Source of the DNA: Candidatus Avispirillum faecium
GTDB taxonomy: Bacteria > Bacillota > Clostridia > Oscillospirales > CAG-272
Reading direction: 5' to 3'
Assembly (NCBI GenBank): GCA_904396155.1
Contig: CAJFOI010000032.1
Coordinates: forward strand, 45,547 to 109,546
Length of the DNA: 64,000 bases
In this document: positions 45,036 through 52,935 of the stretch, one piece after another
Layout: each line of letters starts with the position of its first letter
How positions within the stretch are numbered: the first letter of the stretch is position 1
Made by a program: the position numbers and the translations under genes
Notes under the pieces: model-generated
The model's input: the letters and a program-made list of their open reading frames with translations, nothing else
The model's database searches: none
Told to the model about the DNA's origin: nothing

Positions 45036-46637
45036 TCAGGGAAGGGTGGAGGTATATCCGGTAAATGGTACCAACGGGAAGAGGCGCTGGGGATTGATGC
45101 AGTTGCTTTCATCGGCCCAATTTCCGCTTGTGAAAACAGACAGATCCAAGTGATATGCGGTTGTTCCGCTGTTACCAACCCTGCCAATTTGTGTTCCCTT
45201 CTTTATTGTCGCCCCCACATAATAGGAACAGGGATCTTGCATATGCATAAAACCTGCCCGAAGCTTCCTTCCTGTACCAGGCCAGAAACAGTCATCAAAT
45301 TCTATCACCACGTGATTTCCAGAAGAAAATTCACTGGATTTGTACACAACTTTTCCGTCCGCTGGGGCTAAAATCGGCTGTCCTGCAATGGATGTGGTTT
45401 TTCCAATGATGTCTATAGCATGATGATCCGGTCTATCCCATAGATGATATCCCGAGGAGATGTTACTGTATTCATTGGCGTTGCTGAATACATACGACCA
45501 GTCATAGGCCAGAGGATCTGCCGGCTCCAGATACCACTGCTGGCAGGGGTCCGCATCGTTTCGGTGCGCCAGAATCACCTTGGCATTGCTGGCAGTGGAC
45601 CAGTCCAGCACCGCAAGATTGAGATAGACATTCTTTTTTGGCGCTATGCTGAAGGTGCCGTTGCTGTTTTTCCGCAGGTGCCAGTTCTGCTCCGGGGCGC
45701 CGGATACATCTTGATACAAGATCACCTGCGCCCCCGCGACGCAGTTGCTTCGGCCGTCCATGACCATACCGCGGGCGAGGGTCGTCTGTACGGTAAAGTA
45801 TCCGTCGCTTTCCCCGATGATTTCAAACCGTTCCGAACAGGGAGAGCTTATATAGGGATACTGCTGGAAATGGGTCCCGTTGGTTGTTCCGTTCCTTTGC
45901 AGGTCCAGATACATGCCGCTGTGCGCGTTGCGCAGATAATATTCGCCGTAGTCCCAGATCTTCATCACATCCACAGGCTTTTCAATATACCACTGCTGGC
46001 TGGGATCGAGGTCGTTTTTCAAAGCCAGCTTTACCTTAGCATTGCTGGCAGTGGATCCCCCTTCCACAGCTAAATTGAGGGACATATTTTTCTTTGGAGA
46101 CAGGGTATAGGTACCGTTGGAATTTCTGCTGATAAACCATAGCTGTTCTGGGGCTATGACATACTCATACAAGATTACCTGCGCCCCTGCGACGCAGTTG
46201 CTCCGGCCGTCCATCACCATACTGCTGCCGGAGGCGCCCACCAAGGTAGTTTCTACAGTATAGTAGCCGCCCGGCTGGTATTTGATGCGAAACAGTTCGG
46301 AAGCATATGCTCCCGGGTACTGTTGGAAATGGGTGCTGTTTGTAAATCCGCTTGCCTGCAGATCCAGATACATCCCGCTGTTTGCGTTGCGCAGGTAGTA
46401 GGTTTGATTATTGTGAATCAGGCCCCCTTGTGTAAAGGGGGCTGTCAGCGTAAGCTGACCGGGGGATTGTTCTGCTGACAACCCCTCCGTCACGGCATTG
46501 CGTGCCACCTCCCACGGGTCTGCTGCGCAGCCCCCGCACAGGGGAGGCTTGCATGACTTCTTCCACAAAAAAGCCGCGCAAAACCAGGGCGAATGCCTGA
46601 TTTTCACGCGGCTGCTGTGCTGTTCATGGGAGGCCAC
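45036..46637 (-). CDS. ricin-type lectin / M23 peptidase, 5' end replaced by a repeat
   Basis: Two ricin-type beta-trefoil lectin domains (about residues 70-205 and 210-360, each with YYLRNAxSGMYLDLQ, MVMDGRSNCVAGAQVILY and a QQWY end) precede an M23/LytM domain (about 385-515). The M23 zinc motif HHAID is present, but the second motif, usually HLH, reads YHLDL, so activity is in doubt. The first 70 or so codons of the open frame run through an A-B repeat (46421-46550) and a minus-strand terminator (46567-46613), and no signal peptide is visible. I think the native 5' end was lost; true coding similarity begins near 46420. Confidence 0.65.
   Translation of the reverse strand: MASHEQHSSRVKIRHSPWFCAAFLWKKSCKPPLCGGCAADPWEVARNAVTEGLSAEQSPGQLTLTAPFTQGGLIHNNQTYYLRNANSGMYLDLQASGFTNSTHFQQYPGAYASELFRIKYQPGGYYTVETTLVGASGSSMVMDGRSNCVAGAQVILYEYVIAPEQLWFISRNSNGTYTLSPKKNMSLNLAVEGGSTASNAKVKLALKNDLDPSQQWYIEKPVDVMKIWDYGEYYLRNAHSGMYLDLQRNGTTNGTHFQQYPYISSPCSERFEIIGESDGYFTVQTTLARGMVMDGRSNCVAGAQVILYQDVSGAPEQNWHLRKNSNGTFSIAPKKNVYLNLAVLDWSTASNAKVILAHRNDADPCQQWYLEPADPLAYDWSYVFSNANEYSNISSGYHLWDRPDHHAIDIIGKTTSIAGQPILAPADGKVVYKSSEFSSGNHVVIEFDDCFWPGTGRKLRAGFMHMQDPCSYYVGATIKKGTQIGRVGNSGTTAYHLDLSVFTSGNWADESNCINPQRLFPLVPFTGYTSTLP
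46421..46550. repeat. A-B palindromic repeat inside the 5' end of the lectin-M23 gene
   Basis: Module A (46421-46469, GGCCCCCTTGTGTAAAGGGG to GGGGGATTG) and module B (46479-46550, CAACCCCTCCGTCACGGC to GGGGAGGCTT). The orientation is opposite to the copies at 3492 and 11265. Module B is nearly identical to the copy at 47081-47151. Confidence 0.88.
46567..46613 (-). terminator. terminator inside the lectin-M23 leader
   Basis: Minus strand: AGCCGCG/CGCGGCT outer stem with TGAAAA/TTTTG and CAGGC/GCCTG-like inner pairing, then six Ts. It lies about 90 bp downstream of the promoter at 46706-46734 and upstream of the lectin coding part. Confidence 0.75.
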
Positions 46638-46705
46638 CTGTTCCTTTCGTATCCGAAAAAAGACGCGATGCTTCCATACTTTTTATTTATTCTATTGCCA
46701 ATTTT

Positions 46706-46734
46706 ATGATACTATATATTTTACTTATTGTCAA
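46706..46734 (-). promoter_or_regulatory. promoter upstream of the lectin-M23 gene
   Basis: Minus strand: TTGACA, 17-bp spacer, TATCAT. The transcript would meet the terminator at 46567-46613 after about 130 bases. Confidence 0.6.
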
Positions 46735-46780
46735 TATATTATTCATATATTTCCAGTTTATGAGTTGTTCTTTGGCAAAC

Positions 46781-46902
46781 CTTTCATCACGGCATCGCCG
46801 TGCCGCCACTTCAGAAATTGCTCTGCAACTCCCACACAGGGGAGGATAGAAAAAAAGAAGGCCCCCATGTGAGCGTCTCCTGTGGAGTCGCAAAGGGGGC
46901 AG
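46781..46902. repeat. degenerate palindromic repeat
   Basis: 46781-46847 resembles module B (ATCACGGCATCGCCGTGCC ... ACAGGGGAGGA) with a damaged centre; 46859-46902 is a GGCCCCC...GGGGGC hairpin like module A. Nothing coding is evident from 46740 to 47230. Confidence 0.65.
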
Positions 46903-47026
46903 TTTTTGCGTATGCAAACACTGGGGAATTGTTTTGTATTATATCGTACAATTTCTCCTTCTGGCGCGCCATCACCCCAGCATCTCCTACAGAGCTGCAA
47001 CACAAGGGGGACTAAAACGGATAAAA

Positions 47027-47151
47027 GGCCCCCTTGTGTAAAGGGGGCTCCCGCGAAGCGGGTGGGGGATTGCTCTTTGACACCCCTCCGTCACGGCATC
47101 GCCGTGCCACCTCCCACGGGTCTGCTGCGCAGCCCCGCACAGGGGAGGCTT
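47027..47151. repeat. A-B palindromic repeat after pckG
   Basis: Module A (47027-47072, GGCCCCCTTGTGTAAAGGGG, inner stem CCCGC/GCGGG) and module B (47081-47151). Same orientation as the copy at 46421, 530 bp away. Confidence 0.88.
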
Positions 47152-47195
47152 ATGGAATCGCTTTTTTAAAAATAAGGACATCTATAAATTCAAAT

Positions 47196-47230
47196 AAAAA
47201 ACAAAGACTGCAAAAGCAGTCTTTGTTTTT
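47196..47230. terminator. bidirectional terminator after pckG
   Basis: 15-bp stem AAAAACAAAGACTGC with its complement and an AAAA loop; on the minus strand it follows the pckG stop by eight bases. Confidence 0.9.
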
Positions 47231-47237
47231 AGTTTAA

Positions 47238-49016
47238 TCAGCCAAGTCTTGATTCCAGAGCAGCCAATTCTTCATACAGTTCTGCAGGAACGTGATCGCC
47301 TACAAGCTTGTAGAATTCCTTGATGTTTTCCACATCTTCCAGCCAGGACGCTTTGTCGACCGTCAGCAGATCGCGGATGACATTAATATCGATGTCCAGG
47401 CCTTCGATGTTGATGTCTTCAGCCTTGGGCACATAACCGATAGGGGTTTCCACCGCATCCGCAGCGCCGGAGCAGCGATCCAGAATCCAGAGGAGAACCC
47501 GCATATTGTCGCCGAAACCGGGCCAGATGAAATGGCCGGCATCGTCTGTTCTGAACCAGTTTACGTGGAAGATCTTCGGAGGATTGGGGATCTTTTTGCC
47601 CATTTCCAGCCAGTGCTTAAAGTAATCGCCCATGTTGTAACCGGCAAACGGACGCATCGCCATGGGATCGCGGCGAACTACGCCCACTGCGCCTGCGGCT
47701 GCAGCCGTCGTCTCGGAAGCCATAATGGAGCCCACGAAAGTGCCGTGCTGCCAGTTAAAGGACTGGTACACCAGGGGAGCGGTCTTTGCACGTCTGCCGC
47801 CGAATACGATGGCATCGATGGGCACACCGGCGGGATTGTTGAACTCCGGAGAGATGCAGGGGCAGTTGATCGCCTTTGCGGTGAAGCGGGAGTTGGGATG
47901 GGCCCCGCTGGTTCCTACCTTGTCGTTTTTGTCATACTTGGTGTAATCCCACTTTTCGCCCCGCCAGTTGAGGGCGTTCTTCGGCGGGTTGTCATCCAGG
48001 CCTTCCCACCATACGGTGTTGTCGTCCAGGTTGTGGCATACATTGGTAAAAATGGTGTCCTTGCGTGTGGTAGCAAGAGCATTGTAGTTGGAGTGCTCGT
48101 TGGTTCCGGGCGCAACACCGAAGAAACCATTCTCCGGGTTAATGGCCCAAAGCCGTCCGTCTTTGCCCACGCGCAGCCAGGCAATGTCGTCGCCTACACA
48201 CCATACTTTGTATCCCTTTTTGCGGAACACCTCCGGAGGAATCAGCATGGCCAGGTTGGTCTTGCCGCAGGCGGAAGGGAAAGCGGCGCTGATATAGCGC
48301 ACTTCGCCGTTGGGGTATTCGACACCCAAAATGAGCATATGCTCGGCCATCCAGCCTTCCTTACGACCCAGGTAGGAGGCGATGCGCAGCGCAAAGCACT
48401 TTTTGCCGAGGAGTACATTTCCGCCGTAGCCGGAGTTTACGGACATGATGGTGTTGTCCTGGGGGAAGTGGACGATATAGCGGTTTTCTTCATCCAAATC
48501 TGCCTTTGCATGGAGACCCTTGACATAGTCAGGACTGTCACCAAGCGCTTCCAGCACGCTGGTTCCCACCCTGGTCATAATAAGCATATTCAAAACTACA
48601 TAGATGGAATCTGTCAGCTCGATGCCGTATTTTGCAAATTCACTGCCGACGACACCCATGGAATAGGGAATCACATACATGGTTCTGCCCTTCATGGCGC
48701 CGGTGTACAGCTTTTTCAGCTTCGCGTACATTTCCGCAGGATCCATCCAGTTGTTGATGTTGCCGGCCTCTTCCTTTGTGGGGGTGCAGATATATGTGCG
48801 TCCTTCTACCCGCGCCACGTCATTGACGGCGGTGCGGTGCAAATAACAACCGGGCAGTTTTTCCTGGTTCAGCTTGATCATTTCTCCGGTGGAGCAAGCT
48901 TCTGCGCGGAGTGCTTCCGCCTGCTCTTCTGTGCCGTCGATCCAGACGATTTTATCCGGCTGCGTCATGGCAGCCATCTCATCGATCCATGAAAGAACGT
49001 ATTTGTTGTTTGTCAT
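47238..49016 (-). CDS. pckG: phosphoenolpyruvate carboxykinase (GTP)
   Basis: Interconverts oxaloacetate + GTP and PEP + CO2 + GDP; in fermentative anaerobes it often runs towards oxaloacetate. The 592-residue protein is of the GTP type: kinase P-loop AAFPSACGKTNLAML near residue 275, GDDIAWLR, GVAPGTNEHSN, and the guanine-side block VFGGRRAKTAPLVYQ. Length is normal. It has its own promoter and terminator. Confidence 0.96.
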   Translation of the reverse strand: MTNNKYVLSWIDEMAAMTQPDKIVWIDGTEEQAEALRAEACSTGEMIKLNQEKLPGCYLHRTAVNDVARVEGRTYICTPTKEEAGNINNWMDPAEMYAKLKKLYTGAMKGRTMYVIPYSMGVVGSEFAKYGIELTDSIYVVLNMLIMTRVGTSVLEALGDSPDYVKGLHAKADLDEENRYIVHFPQDNTIMSVNSGYGGNVLLGKKCFALRIASYLGRKEGWMAEHMLILGVEYPNGEVRYISAAFPSACGKTNLAMLIPPEVFRKKGYKVWCVGDDIAWLRVGKDGRLWAINPENGFFGVAPGTNEHSNYNALATTRKDTIFTNVCHNLDDNTVWWEGLDDNPPKNALNWRGEKWDYTKYDKNDKVGTSGAHPNSRFTAKAINCPCISPEFNNPAGVPIDAIVFGGRRAKTAPLVYQSFNWQHGTFVGSIMASETTAAAAGAVGVVRRDPMAMRPFAGYNMGDYFKHWLEMGKKIPNPPKIFHVNWFRTDDAGHFIWPGFGDNMRVLLWILDRCSGAADAVETPIGYVPKAEDINIEGLDIDINVIRDLLTVDKASWLEDVENIKEFYKLVGDHVPAELYEELAALESRLG

Positions 49017-49073
49017 TTCTCTTTACTCCTTTGCTTATTTGCATCAAAATAAACCCATTTTCTGCTATTCTAT

Positions 49074-49102
49074 ATAATAGCATTAAAAACGGGAAAATTC
49101 AA
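49074..49102 (-). promoter_or_regulatory. promoter for pckG
   Basis: Minus strand: TTGAAT, 17-bp spacer, TATTAT, about 60 bp before the ATG. Confidence 0.65.
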
Positions 49103-49279
49103 TAAGAAAAGCGGATTTAACAAAGTGTTCACAATTTGCAGGTACAGGGGAAGTTTGTTTCTATTTTGCTTGCAAATTGCAGAAGATTATGGTATTATAA
49201 AATAAAAAATGCATAAAAGCCCTGCCTTTCCTGCAAAATGCTGCACGCTGTGCAGACAATGGGATTTTGGAATTTACAG

Positions 49280-49308
49280 TTGTATTTTTTTTATTTATAT
49301 GATATACT
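49280..49308 (+). promoter_or_regulatory. promoter for lexA
   Basis: TTGTAT, 17-bp spacer, TATACT; leader of about 160 bases. Confidence 0.55.
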
Positions 49309-49476
49309 TTATATTAAAGTATAGGAAAACTGTTACATAACATCTGTGTAAAAATATGAAAATGAGAGATTTGCCCTGAAAGTTACCGCGCAGTGAAATC
49401 AGGCAAAAGCTGAAAAACGACGAGATCTGCAGTCTGCTTTACCATGCACAAATCTAAATTGAAAGGATGGGAGAAA

Positions 49477-50076
49477 ATGCAGGAATTAAAGGACAGGGAA
49501 AAGCGGATACTGGAATATATTGCAAACTGTTATACGGAAAAAGGATACGCTCCCAGTGTACGGGATATCCAGCAGGAGATCGGTGTGCGCAGCACAGCTA
49601 CGGTGTACGGCTATATTGAGAAACTGGTGGAGAAGGGATATTTGAAAAAGGATCCCAACAAAAGCCGGTCTCTGCGGCCGGATTTTGGAGCGCCCACTTA
49701 TCGCGTGCCGCTTATTGGAAAGGTCACGGCAGGCGCACCGATTCTGGCGGTGGAGAACTATGAGCAAACCATCAGCTTCTGCTCGGACGGACGCAAATTT
49801 GCGCCTGAGCGGCTGTTTGCGCTGCGGGTATCCGGCAGAAGCATGATTGAAGCGGGCATCTTGGACGGAGATATTGTGGTGGTGCTGCAGACGCCTGTCG
49901 CTTCTGACGGGGAGATTGTGGTGGCACTCATTGATGATGAGGCGACCGTGAAGACTTTCTACAAGGAAAATGGGCAGTTTCGGCTGCAGCCGGAAAATCG
50001 GGAATATGCGCCCATTTATACAGACCATGTGAAGATTCTCGGACGCGTCGTGGCGAGTTTTCGATATTACAAATAA
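49477..50076 (+). CDS. lexA: SOS repressor LexA
   Basis: Represses DNA-damage genes until RecA filaments trigger self-cleavage. The 199-residue protein has the winged helix (about 1-65, APSVRDIQQEIGVRSTATVYG), the Ala85-Gly86 cleavage site (VTAGAP) and the Ser122/Lys159 dyad (SGRSMIEAG and ATVKTFY). GGGAG five bases upstream fixes ATG 49477 rather than the upstream in-frame ATG at 49444. No typical SOS box is evident upstream, so autoregulation is not shown by the sequence. Confidence 0.95.
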   Translation: MQELKDREKRILEYIANCYTEKGYAPSVRDIQQEIGVRSTATVYGYIEKLVEKGYLKKDPNKSRSLRPDFGAPTYRVPLIGKVTAGAPILAVENYEQTISFCSDGRKFAPERLFALRVSGRSMIEAGILDGDIVVVLQTPVASDGEIVVALIDDEATVKTFYKENGQFRLQPENREYAPIYTDHVKILGRVVASFRYYK

Positions 50077-50080
50077 TTAT

Positions 50081-50111
50081 AGAAGGGTACGCATTGCGTA
50101 CCCTTCTTTTT
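50081..50111. terminator. terminator between lexA and the GH4 gene
   Basis: 12-bp stem AGAAGGGTACGC with its complement, ATT loop, TTTTT; serves both converging genes. Confidence 0.92.
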
Positions 50112-50113
50112 GC

Positions 50114-51433
50114 TCAGTGGTATGTGGGAAGCCAGCTGCCATGCCGTTCGATCAGTTCATCGCACATTTTTACGATGTCGTCGATGGACAGCTCTCCGGA
50201 GGCATGGGGGTCCAGCATAACTGCCTGGTATATGTGCTCTTTTTTCTGCGTGACGGCAGCTTCAATGGTGAGCAGATGCACATTGATCTCTGTCATGTTC
50301 ATAGCGGCGAGCTGGACAGGGAGCGGACCCTGGATACAGGGCTGCACGCCGGACCGGTTTACCAGGCAGGCCACTTCGACGCAGGCCTCTTTGGGAAGAT
50401 TGTCGATCAGTCCCCGATTGAGCACGTTTCCGCCGATTTTGAACGGGACGTCTGTTTCCATGGCTTCCATGATGTAGGAGGCATATTCTGTGGAACGTGT
50501 GTGCTGGAGATTTTCCGACGTATAGTGGGATCTTTCCTCGTTCCAGCGTTCGATTTGATGGATACAGCGGCGGGGATATTCATCCAGGGGAATTTTGTAG
50601 CGGTCAATCAGTTCCGGATACCTGTTTTTGATAAAAAAGCTGTTGTATTCGGCATTGTGTTCGCTGGATTCCGTGCAGTAATATCCAAGTCTTCGGATAT
50701 ATTCATATCGAACCAGGTCAAATTGATCTTTGGGAGGATTTTCCAGTACGGCGGCGGCGCGTTTTCGCACTTCCGGCAGCAGGTCCGTGCCGTCTGCGTC
50801 GTACAGCTCCAGCAGCCAGCCCATATGGTTGATGCCGGCGATCCTTTCTTGGATCGGCTCCTTGTATTCGATGCCCAGCCCGTGCAAAAGTCCGCGGGAG
50901 CAGACCTGCACGCTGTGACAGAGCCCTACGGTTTTTATTCCGGTGTAGCGCTGCATATACCCGGAAAGCGGCGCCATGGGGTTGGTATAATTCAAAAACC
51001 AGGCGTCGGGACAAACCGCTTCCATATCCCGTGCAAAATCTGCCAGGACGGGAATGGTGCGCAGCGCACGAAAGACACCGCCCACGCCTGTAGTGTCTCC
51101 GATGGTTTGACGCAGGCCGTATTTCTTGGGGACCTCAAAGTCCGTGATGGTGCAGGGATCGTACCCCCCGACCTGGATGGTGTTTACTACATAATTTGCC
51201 CCTGCCAGCGCGTCTTTGCGATTTTCAACGCCGAGAAATTTCCTGATCCCAGCACGGCTGCCGCACAGATTGCGGTTCAGTGCATTTGCCATGGTAAAGG
51301 ATTCCTCCAGTCGCTTTGGGTCAATGTCGTACAGTGCGATTTCGCAGTCGCACAGCGCTTCGGTGCAGAGGACGTCTCCAATGATGTTTTTGGAGAATAC
51401 AGTACTGCCGGCGCCCATGATGGTCAGCTTCAT
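50114..51433 (-). CDS. GH4 alpha-galactosidase/alpha-glucosidase-type glycosidase
   Basis: GH4 enzymes cleave glycosides by an NAD- and Mn-dependent redox mechanism. The 439-residue protein has the NAD fold ITIMGAGSTVFSKNII-like start (KLTIMGAGSTVF), LNYTNPMAPL, the metal-binding CHSVQ near residue 170 and GINHMGW near 200, at family spacing. The pattern is nearest the MelA/AglA group acting on non-phosphorylated alpha-glycosides, but uronidases occur in GH4 too. GGGAGGG fixes ATG 51433. It ends two bases from the lexA terminator and is monocistronic; it could supply sugar to the operon at 54147 but this is speculation. Confidence 0.88.
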   Translation of the reverse strand: MKLTIMGAGSTVFSKNIIGDVLCTEALCDCEIALYDIDPKRLEESFTMANALNRNLCGSRAGIRKFLGVENRKDALAGANYVVNTIQVGGYDPCTITDFEVPKKYGLRQTIGDTTGVGGVFRALRTIPVLADFARDMEAVCPDAWFLNYTNPMAPLSGYMQRYTGIKTVGLCHSVQVCSRGLLHGLGIEYKEPIQERIAGINHMGWLLELYDADGTDLLPEVRKRAAAVLENPPKDQFDLVRYEYIRRLGYYCTESSEHNAEYNSFFIKNRYPELIDRYKIPLDEYPRRCIHQIERWNEERSHYTSENLQHTRSTEYASYIMEAMETDVPFKIGGNVLNRGLIDNLPKEACVEVACLVNRSGVQPCIQGPLPVQLAAMNMTEINVHLLTIEAAVTQKKEHIYQAVMLDPHASGELSIDDIVKMCDELIERHGSWLPTYH

Positions 51434-51520
51434 GATGCCCTCCCATTTGAAAAAAGAGATATATAGATATTTTATAAGCGATCCGCTTTTCCATGTCAAG
51501 AGGTTCATGGGAAAAATAAT

Positions 51521-51552
51521 AAAAAACAAGGCGCACTCCTGCAGAGTACGCC
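51521..51552 (-). terminator. terminator after ackA
   Basis: Minus strand: GGCGTACTC/GAGTGCGCC stem (one G-U), 5-base loop, then TTGTTTTTT. Confidence 0.85.
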
Positions 51553-51572
51553 CTGGTCAAAAATACGAGATT

Positions 51573-52778
51573 TTACAGAGTACCGCGGACCAGTGCTTCG
51601 GTATCCTTTGCGATCATCAGTTCTTCATTGGTGGGGATCAGGTACACTTTTACCTTGGAAGTAGGTGTGGACAGTTCCACGATGTTGGGTTGATGGGTGG
51701 CCTTTGCATTGCGTTCTTTGTCAATTTCGATTCCAAGATAATGCATGTCCCGGCAGACCCGTTCCCGCAGTTCCGGATTGTTTTCTCCCATACCTGCGGT
51801 GAATACGATGGCGTCCAGTCCGTCCATGGCTGCCGCATAGGCGCCGATATATTTTTTTACCTGATATGCCAGGGTGTTGGCAGTGAGAAATGCGCGCTGA
51901 TCTCCCTTCAGAATGGCGGCTTCGATGTCCCTGCTGTCGGAGGAGATGCCGGACAGACCCAAAAATCCGCATTCCTTATTCATAAATTCGCTCATTTCAT
52001 CCGGGGTCTTGCCGGTTTTGTTCATTACATAGGTGACGATAGCAGGATCGATGTCTCCGCAGCGTGTTCCCATCATCAGACCGGCCAGAGGTGTCATCCC
52101 CATGGAGGTGTCGATGCATTTCCCGTCTTTTACCGCACTGATAGAGGAACCGTTTCCAATATGGCAGGTGACGATTTTTGTGTTTTCCGTTCTTCCCAAA
52201 ATCCTGCACATCTCCCCGGCCACAAACCGGTGAGAGGTGCCGTGCGCGCCAAACCGGCGGATATTGTATTTTTCGCACATCTCATAGGGAAGGGCATAGG
52301 TGTATGCGTAATCCGGCATGGTCTGATGAAAAGCCGTGTCAAACACCAGCACCTGGGGCACGCCGGGCATAGCCTTCATGCAGCCCTCGATTCCCATGAT
52401 ATGAGCTGGTGTATGCAGGGGGGCAAATTCGATGCAGTTGCGCAGCTTTTCCAGGGATTCCTCGTTGGCGATGACAGACTCGCTGAAATAAGTTCCGCCG
52501 TGGACAATGCGGTGTCCTACCGCTTCGATTTCGCGCATGTCGGAGATACATCCGTGCTCCTTGTCCGTCAGACAGCGAATGACAATCTCCGTAGCTACTG
52601 CGTGATCTGGCATGGGGATCTCTTCCTTGTATCTTTTCCCGGAAGGAAGCTTGTGATCAATGACACCGTCAATACCGATGCGTTCGCAGATGCCTTTTGC
52701 GAGAACTTCGCTGGTGGATGTGTCGAACAGCTGATATTTCAAAGAGGAGCTGCCCGCGTTTACAACCAATACTTTCAT
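51573..52778 (-). CDS. ackA: acetate kinase
   Basis: Makes ATP from acetyl phosphate at the end of fermentation. The 401-residue protein has NAGSSSLKYQLFDT at the N-terminus, VGHRIVHGG, FDTAFHQTMP, RRFGAHGTSHRF and CHIGNGSSI...MTPLAGLMMGTR, all catalytic blocks intact. No phosphotransacetylase gene lies beside it. Promoter at 52882-52910, terminator after it, so it is a single-gene unit. Confidence 0.97.
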   Translation of the reverse strand: MKVLVVNAGSSSLKYQLFDTSTSEVLAKGICERIGIDGVIDHKLPSGKRYKEEIPMPDHAVATEIVIRCLTDKEHGCISDMREIEAVGHRIVHGGTYFSESVIANEESLEKLRNCIEFAPLHTPAHIMGIEGCMKAMPGVPQVLVFDTAFHQTMPDYAYTYALPYEMCEKYNIRRFGAHGTSHRFVAGEMCRILGRTENTKIVTCHIGNGSSISAVKDGKCIDTSMGMTPLAGLMMGTRCGDIDPAIVTYVMNKTGKTPDEMSEFMNKECGFLGLSGISSDSRDIEAAILKGDQRAFLTANTLAYQVKKYIGAYAAAMDGLDAIVFTAGMGENNPELRERVCRDMHYLGIEIDKERNAKATHQPNIVELSTPTSKVKVYLIPTNEELMIAKDTEALVRGTL

Positions 52779-52881
52779 AAATACTCCTTATGGATGATTA
52801 GATTTTGCTTTTCGGCGGATTTGACAATCCCGGTTTTATTCTGTAAAATATCTGCAGAAGGAAAATATTTGCAACATTACT

Positions 52882-52910
52882 ATTATACACACTTTTTTTG
52901 CCAATGACAA
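52882..52910 (-). promoter_or_regulatory. promoter for ackA
   Basis: Minus strand: TTGTCA, 17-bp spacer, TATAAT; divergent from tmcAL. Confidence 0.7.
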
Positions 52911-52935
52911 TACTTTTTTGGGGATATTTTGGGAT

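Larger units (their letters stand above)
49017..49476. other. 460-bp gap between pckG and lexA holding three promoters
   Basis: No gene is seen. It holds the divergent pckG promoter, an orphan plus-strand promoter (TTGCAA-17-TATTAT, 49170-49198), a short hairpin CTGCAC/GTGCAG (49244-49258) and the lexA-proximal promoter at 49280. I see no clear Gram-positive SOS box (CGAAC-N4-GTTCG). Confidence 0.6.

Noticed and set aside
46687..47237. Small genes in the repeat-rich gap beside pckG
   Set aside because: All open frames run through A/B repeats or their degenerate copies and lack ribosome binding sites.
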